Below, one piece after another: positions 8,351 to 18,558 of a DNA stretch of 64,000 bases. The stretch lies in assembly GCF_000383915.1 (NCBI RefSeq), contig NZ_KB912942.1, positions 7,568,388-7,632,387 on the forward strand, read 5' to 3'. Position 1 is the stretch's first letter; every line of letters starts with the position of its first letter. The position numbers and the translations under genes were made by a program. A model generated the notes under the pieces. It had not been told where the DNA came from and ran no database searches. It worked only from the letters and a program-made list of their open reading frames with translations. This DNA is from Amycolatopsis benzoatilytica AK 16/65 (GTDB taxonomy: Bacteria > Actinomycetota > Actinomycetes > Mycobacteriales > Pseudonocardiaceae).

Positions 8351-9540
8351 TCGAGGACGTCCTGCGCGACCTGACTCCGCAGGTCGTGAGCGCGCTCGTG
8401 CGCCGCTACGGCGACTTCGGCAAATGCGAGGACGCCGTGCAGGAGGCGCTGCTCGCGGCCGCGGTGCAGTGGCCGCGAGACGGGGTGCCGGACAATCCGA
8501 GGGCCTGGCTGATCACCACGGCGTCGCGCCGGCGGATCGAAATGTGGCGCAGCGAAGCCGCTCGCATCCGGCGCGAGGAGACGGTGGCCGCGCTCGAACC
8601 GCCGGACCCGGAGCCGGTCGTCCAGGACGACACGCTCGCTTTGCTGATGCTGTGCTGCCATCCCGCGCTGACCCGGCCGTCCCAGGTGGCCTTGACGCTG
8701 CGCGCGGTCGGCGGCCTGACCACCGCCGAGATCGCCCGGGCGTTCCTGGTGCCGGAGCCGACCATCGGCCAGCGGATCAGCCGGGCGAAACAGAAACTGC
8801 GCGGTGCGGACTTCGTCCTGCCGCCGCCGGGCGAGCTGCCCGACCGCGTCGCCGCCGTGCTGCAGGTGCTGTATCTGGTGTTCACCGAGGGCCACACCGC
8901 CAGCGCGGGCGAGGCGGTAAATCGGGTCGAGCTGACCGCGGAAGCGATCCGGCTGACCCGGCAGTTGCACGCCCAGCTTCCCGAGGACGGCGAAGTCACC
9001 GGTCTGCTGGCGCTCATGCTGCTCACCGACGCCCGCCGCCCCGCCCGCACCGGCCCCGGCGGCGTCCCGATCCCGCTGGCGGACCAGGACCGCTCGCGCT
9101 GGGACGCGTCCGCGATCGCCGAAGGCAGCGCGCTCATCGAGCACGCGCTGAGCACCAGTGCAGTCGGGCCGTATCAGCTGCAAGCCGCCATCGCCGCGGT
9201 CCACGACGAGGCACCCACCGCGGACGCCACCGATTGGCCGCAGATTCTGCTCTTGTACGACCTGCTCCAGCAGCTGGCTCCCGGCCCGATGGTCACGCTC
9301 AACCGCCTGGTCGCGCTGGCCCAGGTCGAAGGCCCAGCGGCCGCGCTGGCCGAACTGGACGCGCTGGACCAGCTCGACCACTACCGGGTCGACGTGGTCC
9401 GCGCGCATTTGCTGGAGCTCTCCGGCGACGCGGCGGGTGCCCGCGCTTGCTATCAGCGGGCCGCTCGGCGCACGCTGAGCTTGCCGGAACGCGCGTATTT
9501 CGAATCGCGAGTTTTGCCGGATATGCCGGGAAAAGTCTGA
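8347..9540 (+). CDS. ECF42-type RNA polymerase sigma factor with long C-terminal extension
   Basis: A 397-residue sigma factor. Sigma region 2 is in residues ~1-70 (VSALVRRYGDFGKCEDAVQEALLAA), and region 4 at ~105-155 (LTTAEIARAFLVPEPTIGQRISRAKQKL) is a helix-turn-helix. A ~240-residue TPR-like extension contains YLVFTEGHTAS and GLLALMLLTDARRPAR, as in ECF42 factors, whose C-terminal domain controls activity in place of an anti-sigma factor. The GTG at 8347 lies in a 4-bp overlap with the DGPF gene, which is the expected partner. The frame is open further upstream, but that part is shadow sequence of the DGPF gene. Confidence 0.9.
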   Translation: MIEDVLRDLTPQVVSALVRRYGDFGKCEDAVQEALLAAAVQWPRDGVPDNPRAWLITTASRRRIEMWRSEAARIRREETVAALEPPDPEPVVQDDTLALLMLCCHPALTRPSQVALTLRAVGGLTTAEIARAFLVPEPTIGQRISRAKQKLRGADFVLPPPGELPDRVAAVLQVLYLVFTEGHTASAGEAVNRVELTAEAIRLTRQLHAQLPEDGEVTGLLALMLLTDARRPARTGPGGVPIPLADQDRSRWDASAIAEGSALIEHALSTSAVGPYQLQAAIAAVHDEAPTADATDWPQILLLYDLLQQLAPGPMVTLNRLVALAQVEGPAAALAELDALDQLDHYRVDVVRAHLLELSGDAAGARACYQRAARRTLSLPERAYFESRVLPDMPGKV

Positions 9541-9638
9541 CCTGAGACGGACCCCGGCCCCGACTTCAGGCGGACGCTGCCGCACCCGACCCGCCGGTAC
9601 CCTGCAAGTAGCTCGGTGCGAAAGGCGAGGGGGTTGGC

Positions 9639-10295
9639 GTGAACATCGACCACATCCTGGAGGCGATTCCTCCATTGTCGGTCTACCTGCTGGTGGGCCT
9701 GGTGGTCATGATCGAAAGCCTGGGCATTCCGCTGCCCGGCGAGATCGTACTGGTGAGCGCGGCTCTGCTGGCGTCGTCGCACAGCGGGCTGAACCCGTTG
9801 TGGATCGGTGCGCTGGCGAGTGCGGGCGCGATCATCGGCGACAGCATCGGGTACCTGATCGGACGCAAGGGCGGCAAACGCCTGTTCGCCTGGGCGGGCC
9901 GGAAGTTCCCGAAGCACTTCGGACCGGCGCATATCGCGAGCGCGGAAAAAATGTTCCACAAGCACGGCATGTGGGCGGTGTTCTTCGGCCGGTTCGTCGC
10001 GGTGCTGCGCATCCTGGCCGGCCCGCTCGCCGGTTCGCTGAACATGCATTACCCGCGCTTCCTGACCGCGAACGCGCTGGGCGGCATCGTGTGGGCGGGC
10101 GGCACCACGACGCTCATCTACTACTTGGGCGTGGTCGCCGACAAGTGGCTGAAGGGCTTCCAGTGGGCCGGGCTCGGCGCGGCGCTGGTGATCGGCCTGG
10201 TGGTGACGCTGATCCTGAAGAAGCGGATGGCCAAGCACGCGGAAGCGGACCTGGCGGCGACGAAGGCGGACGAGAAGAACGACGCGGTCGCCTGA
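9639..10295 (+). CDS. DedA family membrane protein
   Basis: A 218-residue DedA/SNARE-associated protein. It has the conserved beginning (ESLGIPLPGEIVLVSAALLAS), then GDSIGYLIGRKGG, then the hallmark FFGRFVAVLRILAGPLAGSLNMHYPRFLTANALGGIVW (about residues 112-149), with four to five membrane helices and a Lys/Glu-rich cytoplasmic tail. DedA proteins are linked to phospholipid flipping and envelope homeostasis. The GTG start has GCGAGGGGG upstream. A second, more diverged DedA homolog is encoded at 12327-12896. Confidence 0.92.
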   Translation: MNIDHILEAIPPLSVYLLVGLVVMIESLGIPLPGEIVLVSAALLASSHSGLNPLWIGALASAGAIIGDSIGYLIGRKGGKRLFAWAGRKFPKHFGPAHIASAEKMFHKHGMWAVFFGRFVAVLRILAGPLAGSLNMHYPRFLTANALGGIVWAGGTTTLIYYLGVVADKWLKGFQWAGLGAALVIGLVVTLILKKRMAKHAEADLAATKADEKNDAVA

Positions 10296-10302
10296 CCGAC
10301 GA

Positions 10303-10340
10303 CGAAAACCCCCGGCTGCTCGGTGCGGCCGGGGTTTTCG
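10303..10340. terminator. Hairpin between convergent dedA and eamA genes
   Basis: Ten perfect pairs (10303-10312 with 10331-10340) plus inner GC pairs across a bulge. The stem has AAAA and TTTT at its outer half, so it can act as a terminator in both directions for the two convergent genes. Confidence 0.8.
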
Positions 10341-10385
10341 TGTTTGACGCGGCGGAACTTCGGCCGGTGAAGGCGGATGACCGCG

Positions 10386-11285
10386 TCAGGCTGGCATCAG
10401 CTCTTCCTCCAGCACGGCCGGCTTCTTCCGCAGCGATCCCAGCAGCACGCCGCCGATCACCACCGCCGCCGCGATCAGGGTCAGCGCCGTCGGCACCTCG
10501 CCGAGGATGAAGAACGACGCGGTCAGGCCGACCACCGGTACCAGCAGCGAGAACGGCGCCACCACGCCCGCCGGGTTGCGGCGCATCAACGTGGTCCAGA
10601 TGCCGGAGCCGATGACGGTGCCGACGATGACCACGTACGCGAGCCCGATCAGGCCGATCACGCCGGTCTTCGTGCCGAGCGTGGTCAGCGAGTGCCAGCC
10701 GGCGCTCGGGCCTTCGAAGATTCCGGACAGCGCCAGCATCGGCAGCGGCGGCACCACCGACATCCACAGCGTCAGGTGCAGCGGGTTGTCCGGCTCTGCC
10801 TTGCGCATGCTCAGGTTGCCGATCGCCCAGCTCAGCGCGGCCAGCAGGGTCAGCAGTACGGGCACCAGCGCGGCCTGGCCGGACTGCTGCCACGCGATCG
10901 CGGCCATCCCGGCCACCGCCAGCAGGATCCCGGCCAGTTGCCGTCCCGAGACGCGTTCGCGCAGCAGGACCGCGCCGAGCAGCACGGTGAACGGCGCCGA
11001 CGCTTGCAGCACCAGCGACGCCAGGCCGGTCGGCATCCCCAGGTGCATCGCGACGAACAGGAACGCGAACTGGCCGGTGCCGAAGCCGAGCCCGTACCCG
11101 AGGAGGTAGCGCAGCTTCACCCGCGGCCGCGGGACGAGGAACACCGTCGGGACGGCGATCAGCAGGAACCGCAGCGCGCCGGCGAACATCGGCGGGAACT
11201 GGCCGAGAGTGGCGTGGATGGCGATGAAGTTGAGGCCCCATAAGACGGCGACGAACACGGCGAGCAGACGGTCTCGGATGGGCAT
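10386..11285 (-). CDS. EamA family (DMT superfamily) transporter
   Basis: A 299-residue ten-helix permease made of two EamA repeats: residues ~4-135, with LLAVFVAVLWGLNFIAIH and the second-helix FAGALRFLLIAVPTVF, and ~145-285, with FSLLVPVVGLTASFFILGEVPTALTLIAAAVVIGGVLL. Such proteins usually export small metabolites or amino acids. It diverges from the LysR regulator gene at 11372 with 86 bp between them, the classic layout in which the regulator controls the exporter. Confidence 0.9.
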   Translation of the reverse strand: MPIRDRLLAVFVAVLWGLNFIAIHATLGQFPPMFAGALRFLLIAVPTVFLVPRPRVKLRYLLGYGLGFGTGQFAFLFVAMHLGMPTGLASLVLQASAPFTVLLGAVLLRERVSGRQLAGILLAVAGMAAIAWQQSGQAALVPVLLTLLAALSWAIGNLSMRKAEPDNPLHLTLWMSVVPPLPMLALSGIFEGPSAGWHSLTTLGTKTGVIGLIGLAYVVIVGTVIGSGIWTTLMRRNPAGVVAPFSLLVPVVGLTASFFILGEVPTALTLIAAAVVIGGVLLGSLRKKPAVLEEELMPA

Positions 11286-11338
11286 GCCTCAACTGTGCCG
11301 ACTCTGACCGTGAAGCACTAGCGAGAATATCTGCACTG

Positions 11339-11351
11339 ACTGTGTAGCAGT
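11339..11351. promoter_or_regulatory. Possible LysR operator in the divergent eamA-lysR gap
   Basis: The inverted repeat ACTG-N5-CAGT sits in the 86-bp intergenic region and overlaps the likely -35 (CTGACT, 11336-11341) of the LysR gene. That is the position expected for autorepression and for activation of the divergent transporter gene. Assignment rests on position and symmetry only. Confidence 0.35.
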
Positions 11352-11359
11352 CCTTCAAA

Positions 11360-11365
11360 TACACT
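11360..11365 (+). promoter_or_regulatory. -10 element TACACT of a probable leaderless promoter (LysR gene)
   Basis: TACACT lies 6 nt before the ATG, there is no Shine-Dalgarno sequence, and CTGACT at 11336-11341 is spaced 18 bp upstream. Transcription would start at or next to the initiation codon. Confidence 0.55.
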
Positions 11366-11371
11366 GGTCGG

Positions 11372-12277
11372 ATGGACTTGGGCCGGCTGAGGACGCTGCG
11401 GGAGTTCGCCGATCGGGGCAGCGTGACCGCCGCCGCCCTGGCGCTGCACTGCACGCCATCGGCGATCTCGCAGCAGCTGCGCGCGCTGCAGGCGGAGGTC
11501 GGCATCGCGCTCACCGAACCGGCCGGCCGCGGCCTCCGGCTCACCGACGCCGGTCGCGCCCTGGTCGCCCGCGCCGACGAGGTGCTCGCCGCGCTGGACC
11601 GGGCCGAATCGGAGCTGGACACCTATCGCAGCGCCCCGCGCGGGCGGGTGCGGATCGCGATCTTCCAGTCCGCCGGGCTGATGCTGCTGCCCGGCCTGCT
11701 GCGCCGGATCGAACGGCACGAGCACCTCGAGATCGACGTCCGCGACGTCGACATGGTCCCGTCGCAGGTCCCCGGCCTGGTCGCGGACTACGACGTGGTC
11801 GTCGCGCACCGCGACGAGCACGCGGCCGAGTTCGACTCCGAACGGCTCGACGTGGTCCCGCTGCTGCGCGAGCCCCTGGACGTCGCGCTCCCGGTCGGCC
11901 ATCGGCTCGCTCGGCACCGCCGCGTCGGGCTGACCGACCTCGCCGACGAGCGCTGGATCTCAGTCGACCACGGCTTCCCGGTCGACGACGTCCTGCGCTC
12001 GCTGACTGTGCGCACCGGCGTCCGGCCGCAGATCGTCCAGCGGATCAACGACTTCCGGATCACCGAGCGGCTGGTCGCGGCCGGCCACGGCATCGCGCTG
12101 ATGCCCCGGTACACCATGGACACTCGGCGCGGCAGCGGACTGGTCGGCCGCCCGCTGGCCGGCATCCGGGCGGCGCGGCTGATCGAGGTGGTGTGCCGGA
12201 CCGGCGCGGCGGACCGGCCGGCGGTGGCGACGGTGATCGACGAGATGCACGCCGAAGTCGCGGAGCTGACGACTTGA
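11372..12277 (+). CDS. LysR-family transcriptional regulator
   Basis: A 301-residue LTTR. The N-terminal winged helix-turn-helix (LRTLREFADRGSVTAAALALHCTPSAISQQLRALQAEVGIALTEP, residues ~5-50) is followed by a linker helix and a C-terminal substrate-binding domain (RVRIAIFQSAGLMLLPGLLRRIERHEHLEIDV onward). The family's usual FER at the wing is here LTEPAGRG. The divergent EamA exporter gene is the likely target, and the inducer is probably the exporter's substrate. Confidence 0.93.
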   Translation: MDLGRLRTLREFADRGSVTAAALALHCTPSAISQQLRALQAEVGIALTEPAGRGLRLTDAGRALVARADEVLAALDRAESELDTYRSAPRGRVRIAIFQSAGLMLLPGLLRRIERHEHLEIDVRDVDMVPSQVPGLVADYDVVVAHRDEHAAEFDSERLDVVPLLREPLDVALPVGHRLARHRRVGLTDLADERWISVDHGFPVDDVLRSLTVRTGVRPQIVQRINDFRITERLVAAGHGIALMPRYTMDTRRGSGLVGRPLAGIRAARLIEVVCRTGAADRPAVATVIDEMHAEVAELTT

Positions 12278-12326
12278 CCGGGTTTCCGGGCGGCCCCGTT
12301 CCCGGCAGCCGCCACCCCGGGGAAGG

Positions 12327-12896
12327 TCAGGCCGCTGGACTGGGCACTGGCGAAGTCGAGTTCCGCCGGATCCCGAACGTGATCGCGGTGCCGAGCAGCA
12401 GCGCGACCGCCAGGGACAGCGCCATGCTGAACCCAGGCTCGGCGATCAGCTGGCCGCCCGCGTAGCCGAGGATCGCGACGTACGACGTCCACAGCAGGAC
12501 GCCCACCGCGGACGCGGTCAGGAACTCGGAGAACCGCCACTTCAGCGAACCGGCGAGCAGCGCGCCGACGGTTCCGCCGGAGGGCAGCCAGCGGGCGACG
12601 ACCAAGACCGGACGCGGGTGCCGCTGCAGTCGCCCGTCGAGCCACTCCAGCCCGGCGGCCAGCTTGCGCCGGCGGGTGAGCCGGGACAGCACGCGCGCCC
12701 CGCCGAACCGGCCGAGGGCGTACAGGGCCTGGTCGGACAGGAGGCAGCCGACGCTCGCGACCGCGATCACGACCGCTAACGGAGTCCCATGCTGCGCGGC
12801 GGCGATGCCCATGCCGAGCAGCGTCACCTCGGTGGGCAGCAACGGCACCAGCGAGACGACGAACAGCAACACCAGTCCAGCCGTCGTAGTGTTCAT
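12327..12896 (-). CDS. Diverged DedA/VTT family membrane protein
   Basis: A 189-residue protein with VTT-domain features: an N-terminal helix and acidic turn (PLLPTEVTLLGMGIAAAQHG), SDQALYALGRFGG, and the core VVARWLPSGGTVGALLAGSLKWRFSEFLTASAVGVLLWTSYVAILGYAGG. Compared with the DedA at 9639, the usual FxRFxPxxR is changed (ARWLPSGG), so it is a diverged subtype. The ATG at 12896 has GGAGG upstream. The frame is open to 13013, but the extra residues lack family similarity. It diverges from the SDR gene. Confidence 0.8.
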   Translation of the reverse strand: MNTTTAGLVLLFVVSLVPLLPTEVTLLGMGIAAAQHGTPLAVVIAVASVGCLLSDQALYALGRFGGARVLSRLTRRRKLAAGLEWLDGRLQRHPRPVLVVARWLPSGGTVGALLAGSLKWRFSEFLTASAVGVLLWTSYVAILGYAGGQLIAEPGFSMALSLAVALLLGTAITFGIRRNSTSPVPSPAA

Positions 12897-13104
12897 CTCC
12901 GCCTTCCTCCCCTCCGCCGCCCTCAACCGAGTGGCGTCGCCGCCTGCCTCTCCCATGTAACCGCCGGCCCGGCGAAAATCAGTCCCAATCACCGGGTCCG
13001 CACAGCAAGACACAGCCAGGGCACAGACTTCGCCGAACCCGGACAGCAGATGTCAGGGTTCTGCCGCACGCTGGTGGTTCACTGACGGAAAGGGGACGAA
13101 CCGA

Positions 13105-14019
13105 ATGAGCGGGGAACTGGCCGGCAAGGTCGCGCTCGTGGCGGGCGGCACGCGCGGGGCGAGCCGGGCGATCGCGGTCGAACTGGGCCGGGCCGGGGCG
13201 TACGTGTACGTCACCGGCCGCACCACCCGGAGCCAGCGGTCCGAAGTGGACCGCCCGGAGTCCATTGAGGACACACTGGACCTGATCGAGGCGGCCGGCG
13301 GCAGCGGAAGCGCGCTACGGGTCGATCACCTGGTGAGCGACGAGGTCGCCGCGCTGGCCAACCGGGTGGAGGCCGAGCACGGCGGCTTGGACCTCCTGGT
13401 CGACGGCATCTGGGGCGGCGACCGCTACCTGGAGTGGGGCAAGCCGGTCTGGGAGCATTCGCTGGACTCGAGCCTGCGGATGATGCGGCTGTCCCTCGAC
13501 GCCCACCTGATCACCAGCCACCATCTGTTTCCGCTGGTCATCAAGCGACGCGGACTCGTGGTCGAGCTGACTGACGGCACCGCCGAGTACAACCGGAAAT
13601 ACCGCGAGGGCACGTCTTTGCCGTACTACCTGGCGAAGGCGGCGATCAACGTGCTGGCCGTCGGCGAGGCCGCGGAGCTGACGAAGCACGACTGCACCGC
13701 GGTCGCGTTCACCCCCGGCTGGATGCGCTCCGAGGCGATGCTCGAAATCTTCGGCGTCACCGAGGAAAACTGGCGCGACGCGACCGAGCGCGAACCGCAC
13801 TTCGTCATCTCGGAAACGCCGACCTTCTCCGGCCGCACCGTCGTCGCGCTGGCAGCGGACCCGGACCGGGACCGCTGGAACGGCCAGACCGTCTCCAGCG
13901 GCCAGCTGGCCAAGGTCTACGAGATCGACGACGTGGACGGCAGCCGCCCGGACGCTTGGCGCTACATCGAGGAGGTCCAGGAACCAGGCAAGCCCGCGGA
14001 CACCGCCGGCTACCGCTGA
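13105..14019 (+). CDS. SDR family NAD(P)-dependent oxidoreductase
   Basis: A 304-residue short-chain dehydrogenase. The N-terminal Rossmann motif reads AGGTRGASRAIA, which departs slightly from TGxxxGxG. A YVTGRTTRS segment follows beta-2 and suggests NADP preference, and the active-site YYLAK supplies Tyr and Lys. It resembles proteins annotated as SDR oxidoreductases with an extended C-terminal part (GRTVVALAADPDRDRWNGQTVSSGQLAKVYEIDDVDG). Substrate unknown. Shine-Dalgarno AAAGGGGA precedes the ATG. The stop is followed by a two-unit repeat shared with the convergent WYL gene. Confidence 0.88.
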   Translation: MSGELAGKVALVAGGTRGASRAIAVELGRAGAYVYVTGRTTRSQRSEVDRPESIEDTLDLIEAAGGSGSALRVDHLVSDEVAALANRVEAEHGGLDLLVDGIWGGDRYLEWGKPVWEHSLDSSLRMMRLSLDAHLITSHHLFPLVIKRRGLVVELTDGTAEYNRKYREGTSLPYYLAKAAINVLAVGEAAELTKHDCTAVAFTPGWMRSEAMLEIFGVTEENWRDATEREPHFVISETPTFSGRTVVALAADPDRDRWNGQTVSSGQLAKVYEIDDVDGSRPDAWRYIEEVQEPGKPADTAGYR

Positions 14020-14025
14020 TCTGAA

Positions 14026-14080
14026 GTCCGTGAAGGGCTCCTTGCCGGAATCTGAGTCCGGCAAGGGGCCCTTCACGGAC
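14026..14080. repeat. Two-unit palindromic repeat (family copy B) between convergent genes
   Basis: Two 30-bp units fold into one long hairpin: left arm 14026-14049, 7-nt loop, right arm 14057-14080, with only a couple of mismatches. The 3' half-site of unit 1 (CCTTGCCGGA) is the exact complement of the 5' half-site of unit 2 (TCCGGCAAGG), although both differ from the outer TCCGTGAAGG type. The minus-strand WYL gene takes its TGA stop from inside the repeat (14073-14075). Confidence 0.9.
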
Positions 14081-15041
14081 GGTTGCGGTCGGCGAGTGCC
14101 TGGCCGAACTCCGCGACCGCGGCCCGGATCTCCGGCGGGGTCCGGACCTCGACCCCGGGTCCGAGCGAAGTCAGCTGTCCGACCGCGACTTCGTCGCTCT
14201 CCAAGGCGAACTCGGCCTCCGCCCAGCCGTCCTCGGAAGGCGGCCCGAGCGACACGAGCACCTCGTGCACGTGCTCCGGCCCGAAAACCCGGCGCAACGC
14301 CCGCACCGCGGACGCGTCGAGCCGTGCGGTCACCCGGACCGGCAGCGGCATCTTCTCGAACTCCGCCGACGACGCGCGCCACCAGTCGGCGAGAGAGAAT
14401 TCCTCCGGCCGGGCAAAGGTTTCGCCGTTCTCGGCGACCCCTTCCAGCCGGGACACCCGATACGTGCGGAAAGAAGCGTCGACCCGCGCCACCAGGTACC
14501 AGACCCCGGCCTTCAGCACGAGCCCCAGCGGATCGAGCGTCCGCCGGGCGACCTTGTCACGTCGCCGGTACCGGACGTCGAGCTGCCGCTGCGTCCACAC
14601 CGCCTTCGCGACCGCGGGCAGTGCTGCCGCGTCGTCCGGCGAACTGAACCAGGCCGACGCGTCGAGATGAAACCGACCGGCGACTGTCCGGGCCTGTTCC
14701 TGCAGCTGCGCCGGCATGCTCGCGGACACTTTCGCGTGCGCGGCCGCCACTGCGGTGCCGAGACCGAGCCCGGCGAGCGCGTCCGGCACGTCCAAGGCGA
14801 GCAGCGCGACGGCCTCGCGCGAAGTGAGGCCGTCGAGCCGCGAACGCCAGCCATCGACCAGCCGGACGCCGCCGTACCGCCCTGGTTCGCTCCAGAGCGG
14901 TACGCCGGCTTCACGCAGGGCCGCGAGATCGCGGCGCAGCGTCCGTTCGGTCACGCCCAGTTCGTTCGCCAGCTCCCCGACGGTGCCCGCGCGCTTGCGA
15001 TGCAGCGTGAAGAGCAGCGCGACCAGGCGCTCAGCTCGCAC
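14073..15041 (-). CDS. WYL-domain transcriptional regulator (DeoR-type HTH)
   Basis: A 322-residue regulator. The N-terminal winged helix (ERLVALLFTLHRKRAGTVGELANELGVTERTLRRDLAALREAGVPLWSEPGRYGGVRL, residues ~4-62) is followed by a WYL domain (LVLKAGVWYLVARVDASFRTYRVSRL, about 175-202) and a WCX-like C-terminal domain. WYL proteins sense nucleic acids or small ligands and control stress, DNA-damage and defence genes. No obvious target lies next to it. The ATG at 15041 gives a family-length protein, and the stop codon lies within a repeat. Confidence 0.92.
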   Translation of the reverse strand: MRAERLVALLFTLHRKRAGTVGELANELGVTERTLRRDLAALREAGVPLWSEPGRYGGVRLVDGWRSRLDGLTSREAVALLALDVPDALAGLGLGTAVAAAHAKVSASMPAQLQEQARTVAGRFHLDASAWFSSPDDAAALPAVAKAVWTQRQLDVRYRRRDKVARRTLDPLGLVLKAGVWYLVARVDASFRTYRVSRLEGVAENGETFARPEEFSLADWWRASSAEFEKMPLPVRVTARLDASAVRALRRVFGPEHVHEVLVSLGPPSEDGWAEAEFALESDEVAVGQLTSLGPGVEVRTPPEIRAAVAEFGQALADRNRP

Positions 15042-15074
15042 TCCCGCCTCCGCCTCCCGTCCGCCGCCCGCCCC

Positions 15075-15145
15075 AATGCCACATTGGGTGCATGTGACGC
15101 ACCGAATGCCACATTGGGTGCGTCACATGCACCGAATGTGGCATT
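15075..15145. repeat. 29-bp inverted repeat of a second repeat family
   Basis: Left arm 15075-15103 and right arm 15117-15145 pair over 29 bp with a single mismatch, around a 13-nt loop that itself repeats the GAATGCCACATT element. It lies 10 bp beyond the leuA stop and 33 bp upstream of the WYL gene, both on the minus strand. It is therefore placed to end or protect the leuA mRNA. It is unrelated to the GGGCCC family. Confidence 0.85.
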
Positions 15146-15155
15146 CGGGCCAGAC

Positions 15156-17057
<1,902 letters not shown>

Positions 17058-17171
17058 GTCCCCACTGTAACCACCCGCCGGGCGGAAAGGAAAGCCGGTG
17101 TCGCGATCGAACTGTTACGTCCCGTGGCGGGTACCTGTTACCAGCGGGTAGCGGGCCGCGATGTGACGTGT

Positions 17172-17177
17172 CAGACT
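17172..17177 (+). promoter_or_regulatory. Possible -10 element CAGACT (leaderless) of the 125-aa membrane protein gene
   Basis: CAGACT lies 7 nt before the ATG at 17185 and there is no Shine-Dalgarno sequence. The first base departs from TANNNT, so support is weak. Confidence 0.3.
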
Positions 17178-17184
17178 GCCCGGC

Positions 17185-17562
17185 ATGGGCGAGCACGCGG
17201 AAGAGTCGCAGAAAACCGAGACGGAATCGCGCCCCCGGCGCGCCCCGGTGAACTGGCGGCGCACCCGTGAGCAGGCCGTGTCGTTGGTGGCCTCGCTCGT
17301 GCGCTGGATCGGACTGCTGTTCGCGGCGGTCCTCGTGCTGCACGTGATCTTCGTGATCGGCTCGGCCAATCAGGGCAACGGCATCGTGTCGTTCGTGAGC
17401 AACTGGGCGGACGGCCTGTCGCTCGGCTTCAAAGACCTGTTCACGCCGAGTGACGGAAAGCTCCGGGTGCTGGTGAACTACGGCATCGCGGCGGTGTTCT
17501 GGCTGATCGTGTCCGGCGTGCTGGCGCGGGTGATCCGGCGGGTCGGCGGGGCCAGCTCCTGA
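17185..17562 (+). CDS. Conserved small membrane protein, two predicted helices
   Basis: A 125-residue protein with a charged cytoplasmic N-terminus (1-30), a first membrane helix at about 38-60 (WIGLLFAAVLVLHVIFVIG), a ~40-residue loop, a second helix at about 95-117 (VNYGIAAVFWLIVSGVLARVI) and a short basic tail. I do not recognise a named domain. It stands alone, diverges from leuA and is followed by a two-unit repeat. Codon use is typical of the neighbourhood, so it is very likely a real gene. Confidence 0.75.
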   Translation: MGEHAEESQKTETESRPRRAPVNWRRTREQAVSLVASLVRWIGLLFAAVLVLHVIFVIGSANQGNGIVSFVSNWADGLSLGFKDLFTPSDGKLRVLVNYGIAAVFWLIVSGVLARVIRRVGGASS

Positions 17563-17591
17563 GCGGTCCTCGCTTGCACGATCGATCTTGT

Positions 17592-17646
17592 GTCCGTGAA
17601 GGGCCCCTTGCCGGACTCTGATTCCCGCAATGGGTCCTTCACGGAC
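17592..17646. repeat. Two-unit palindromic repeat (family copy C) between convergent genes
   Basis: Outer half-sites TCCGTGAAGG and CCTTCACGGA are intact. The inner pair (CCTTGCCGGA against TCCCGCAATG) is partly degraded, so the long hairpin has internal mismatches. It lies 30 bp after a plus-strand gene and about 140 bp from the end of a minus-strand lipoprotein gene. Confidence 0.88.
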
Positions 17647-17730
17647 TGCATCGCCCGCCGCTGCGCCCCGAGCGCTGCCGTCGCGTGCCGGTGCGTGGTC
17701 GTCCAGCACGCCTTTCCCAGGGCGCAAGAA

Positions 17731-17772
17731 GCCGCGGGGGTGCCAGCCCTCGGCCGGCGCCCCCCCCGCGGC
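17731..17772 (-). terminator. GC-rich hairpin downstream of the lipoprotein gene
   Basis: GCCGCGGGG (17731-17739) pairs with CCCCGCGGC (17764-17772), with further pairing inside. It lies 16 bp beyond the stop of the minus-strand lipoprotein gene at 17788. There is no clear U-tract, which is common for actinobacterial terminators. Confidence 0.6.
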
Positions 17773-17787
17773 GGTCTTGCCCTCCGG

Positions 17788-18450
17788 CTACTTCCAGCTG
17801 ATCGATTCCTTGCCGTAATCCGTGTTCGGTGCCTGGTCCCGGCGGCTGCTGTCGTCGTAGGACGCGCCCTTCACCTCGGTACCGGCCGGCGCGAGCGCTA
17901 GCACGCAGCTGGTGTACGAAGCGCCCTTGGTCGTGAAGTCCTTGCCCGAGTTGCCGCTGTCGCACTTCTCGAACTTGCCGATCACCGACACGTGCGGGCC
18001 GTCCGAGCCGTCGGCGAGCTGGCCGTTCATCAGGCCCAGCGAGCTGTACGAGAAGTCCGTGCCGGACTCGTTCGTCACCTTCACCTGGATGTAGTACGGC
18101 GTCATGCCCTTGGCCTGATCGCCCAGCTTCAGCGGGGCGAGGTCGGCCTCGACGCCCTTGTCGATCCCGGTCACCGTGATGCCGATCGCGCCGTTCTTCT
18201 TCGACGCGGAGAACGGCACGATGGCCTTTTCGCCGATCTTGAGCTTCGTGCCCTGCTTCGTGAACTCGACGCCGCTGGTGCTGCCGCCGTCCGCGGGCGC
18301 GGAGCTGGAGGCGGGTGCCGAGCTGGACGAAGCCGGTCCGGCCGGACTGCTGGCAGGCGCCGGGGCGGCCTTGTCGTCCGAACCGGAACAGCCGGCCAGC
18401 GCGAGCGCTAACGCGGAAACGGCCAGCATTGCGGGCACCCCAGTACGCAT
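17788..18450 (-). CDS. Secreted lipoprotein with DUF4352-like Ig-type domain
   Basis: A 220-residue protein with a signal peptide and lipobox LAGC (Cys21). A ~35-residue Ser/Ala/Pro-rich linker follows, then a beta-rich domain ([33 protein letters not shown], and [36 protein letters not shown]) with the telokin/DUF4352-like pattern of surface lipoproteins. Two Cys residues in the C-terminal part (EKCDSGN and YTSCVL) could form a disulfide. Function unknown; it is likely attached to the outer face of the membrane. A hairpin terminator follows. Confidence 0.8.
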   Translation of the reverse strand: MRTGVPAMLAVSALALALAGCSGSDDKAAPAPASSPAGPASSSSAPASSSAPADGGSTSGVEFTKQGTKLKIGEKAIVPFSASKKNGAIGITVTGIDKGVEADLAPLKLGDQAKGMTPYYIQVKVTNESGTDFSYSSLGLMNGQLADGSDGPHVSVIGKFEKCDSGNSGKDFTTKGASYTSCVLALAPAGTEVKGASYDDSSRRDQAPNTDYGKESISWK

Positions 18451-18558
18451 TACGTTTCTCCTCGCGAAGTGCCCGCCGATCTCACGGGCCAGGACCGATG
18501 TGGTGCCACTCTGACCGCGCGAAGAACAAACCGGTTCCCGGGAATGCTCACGGATCGG

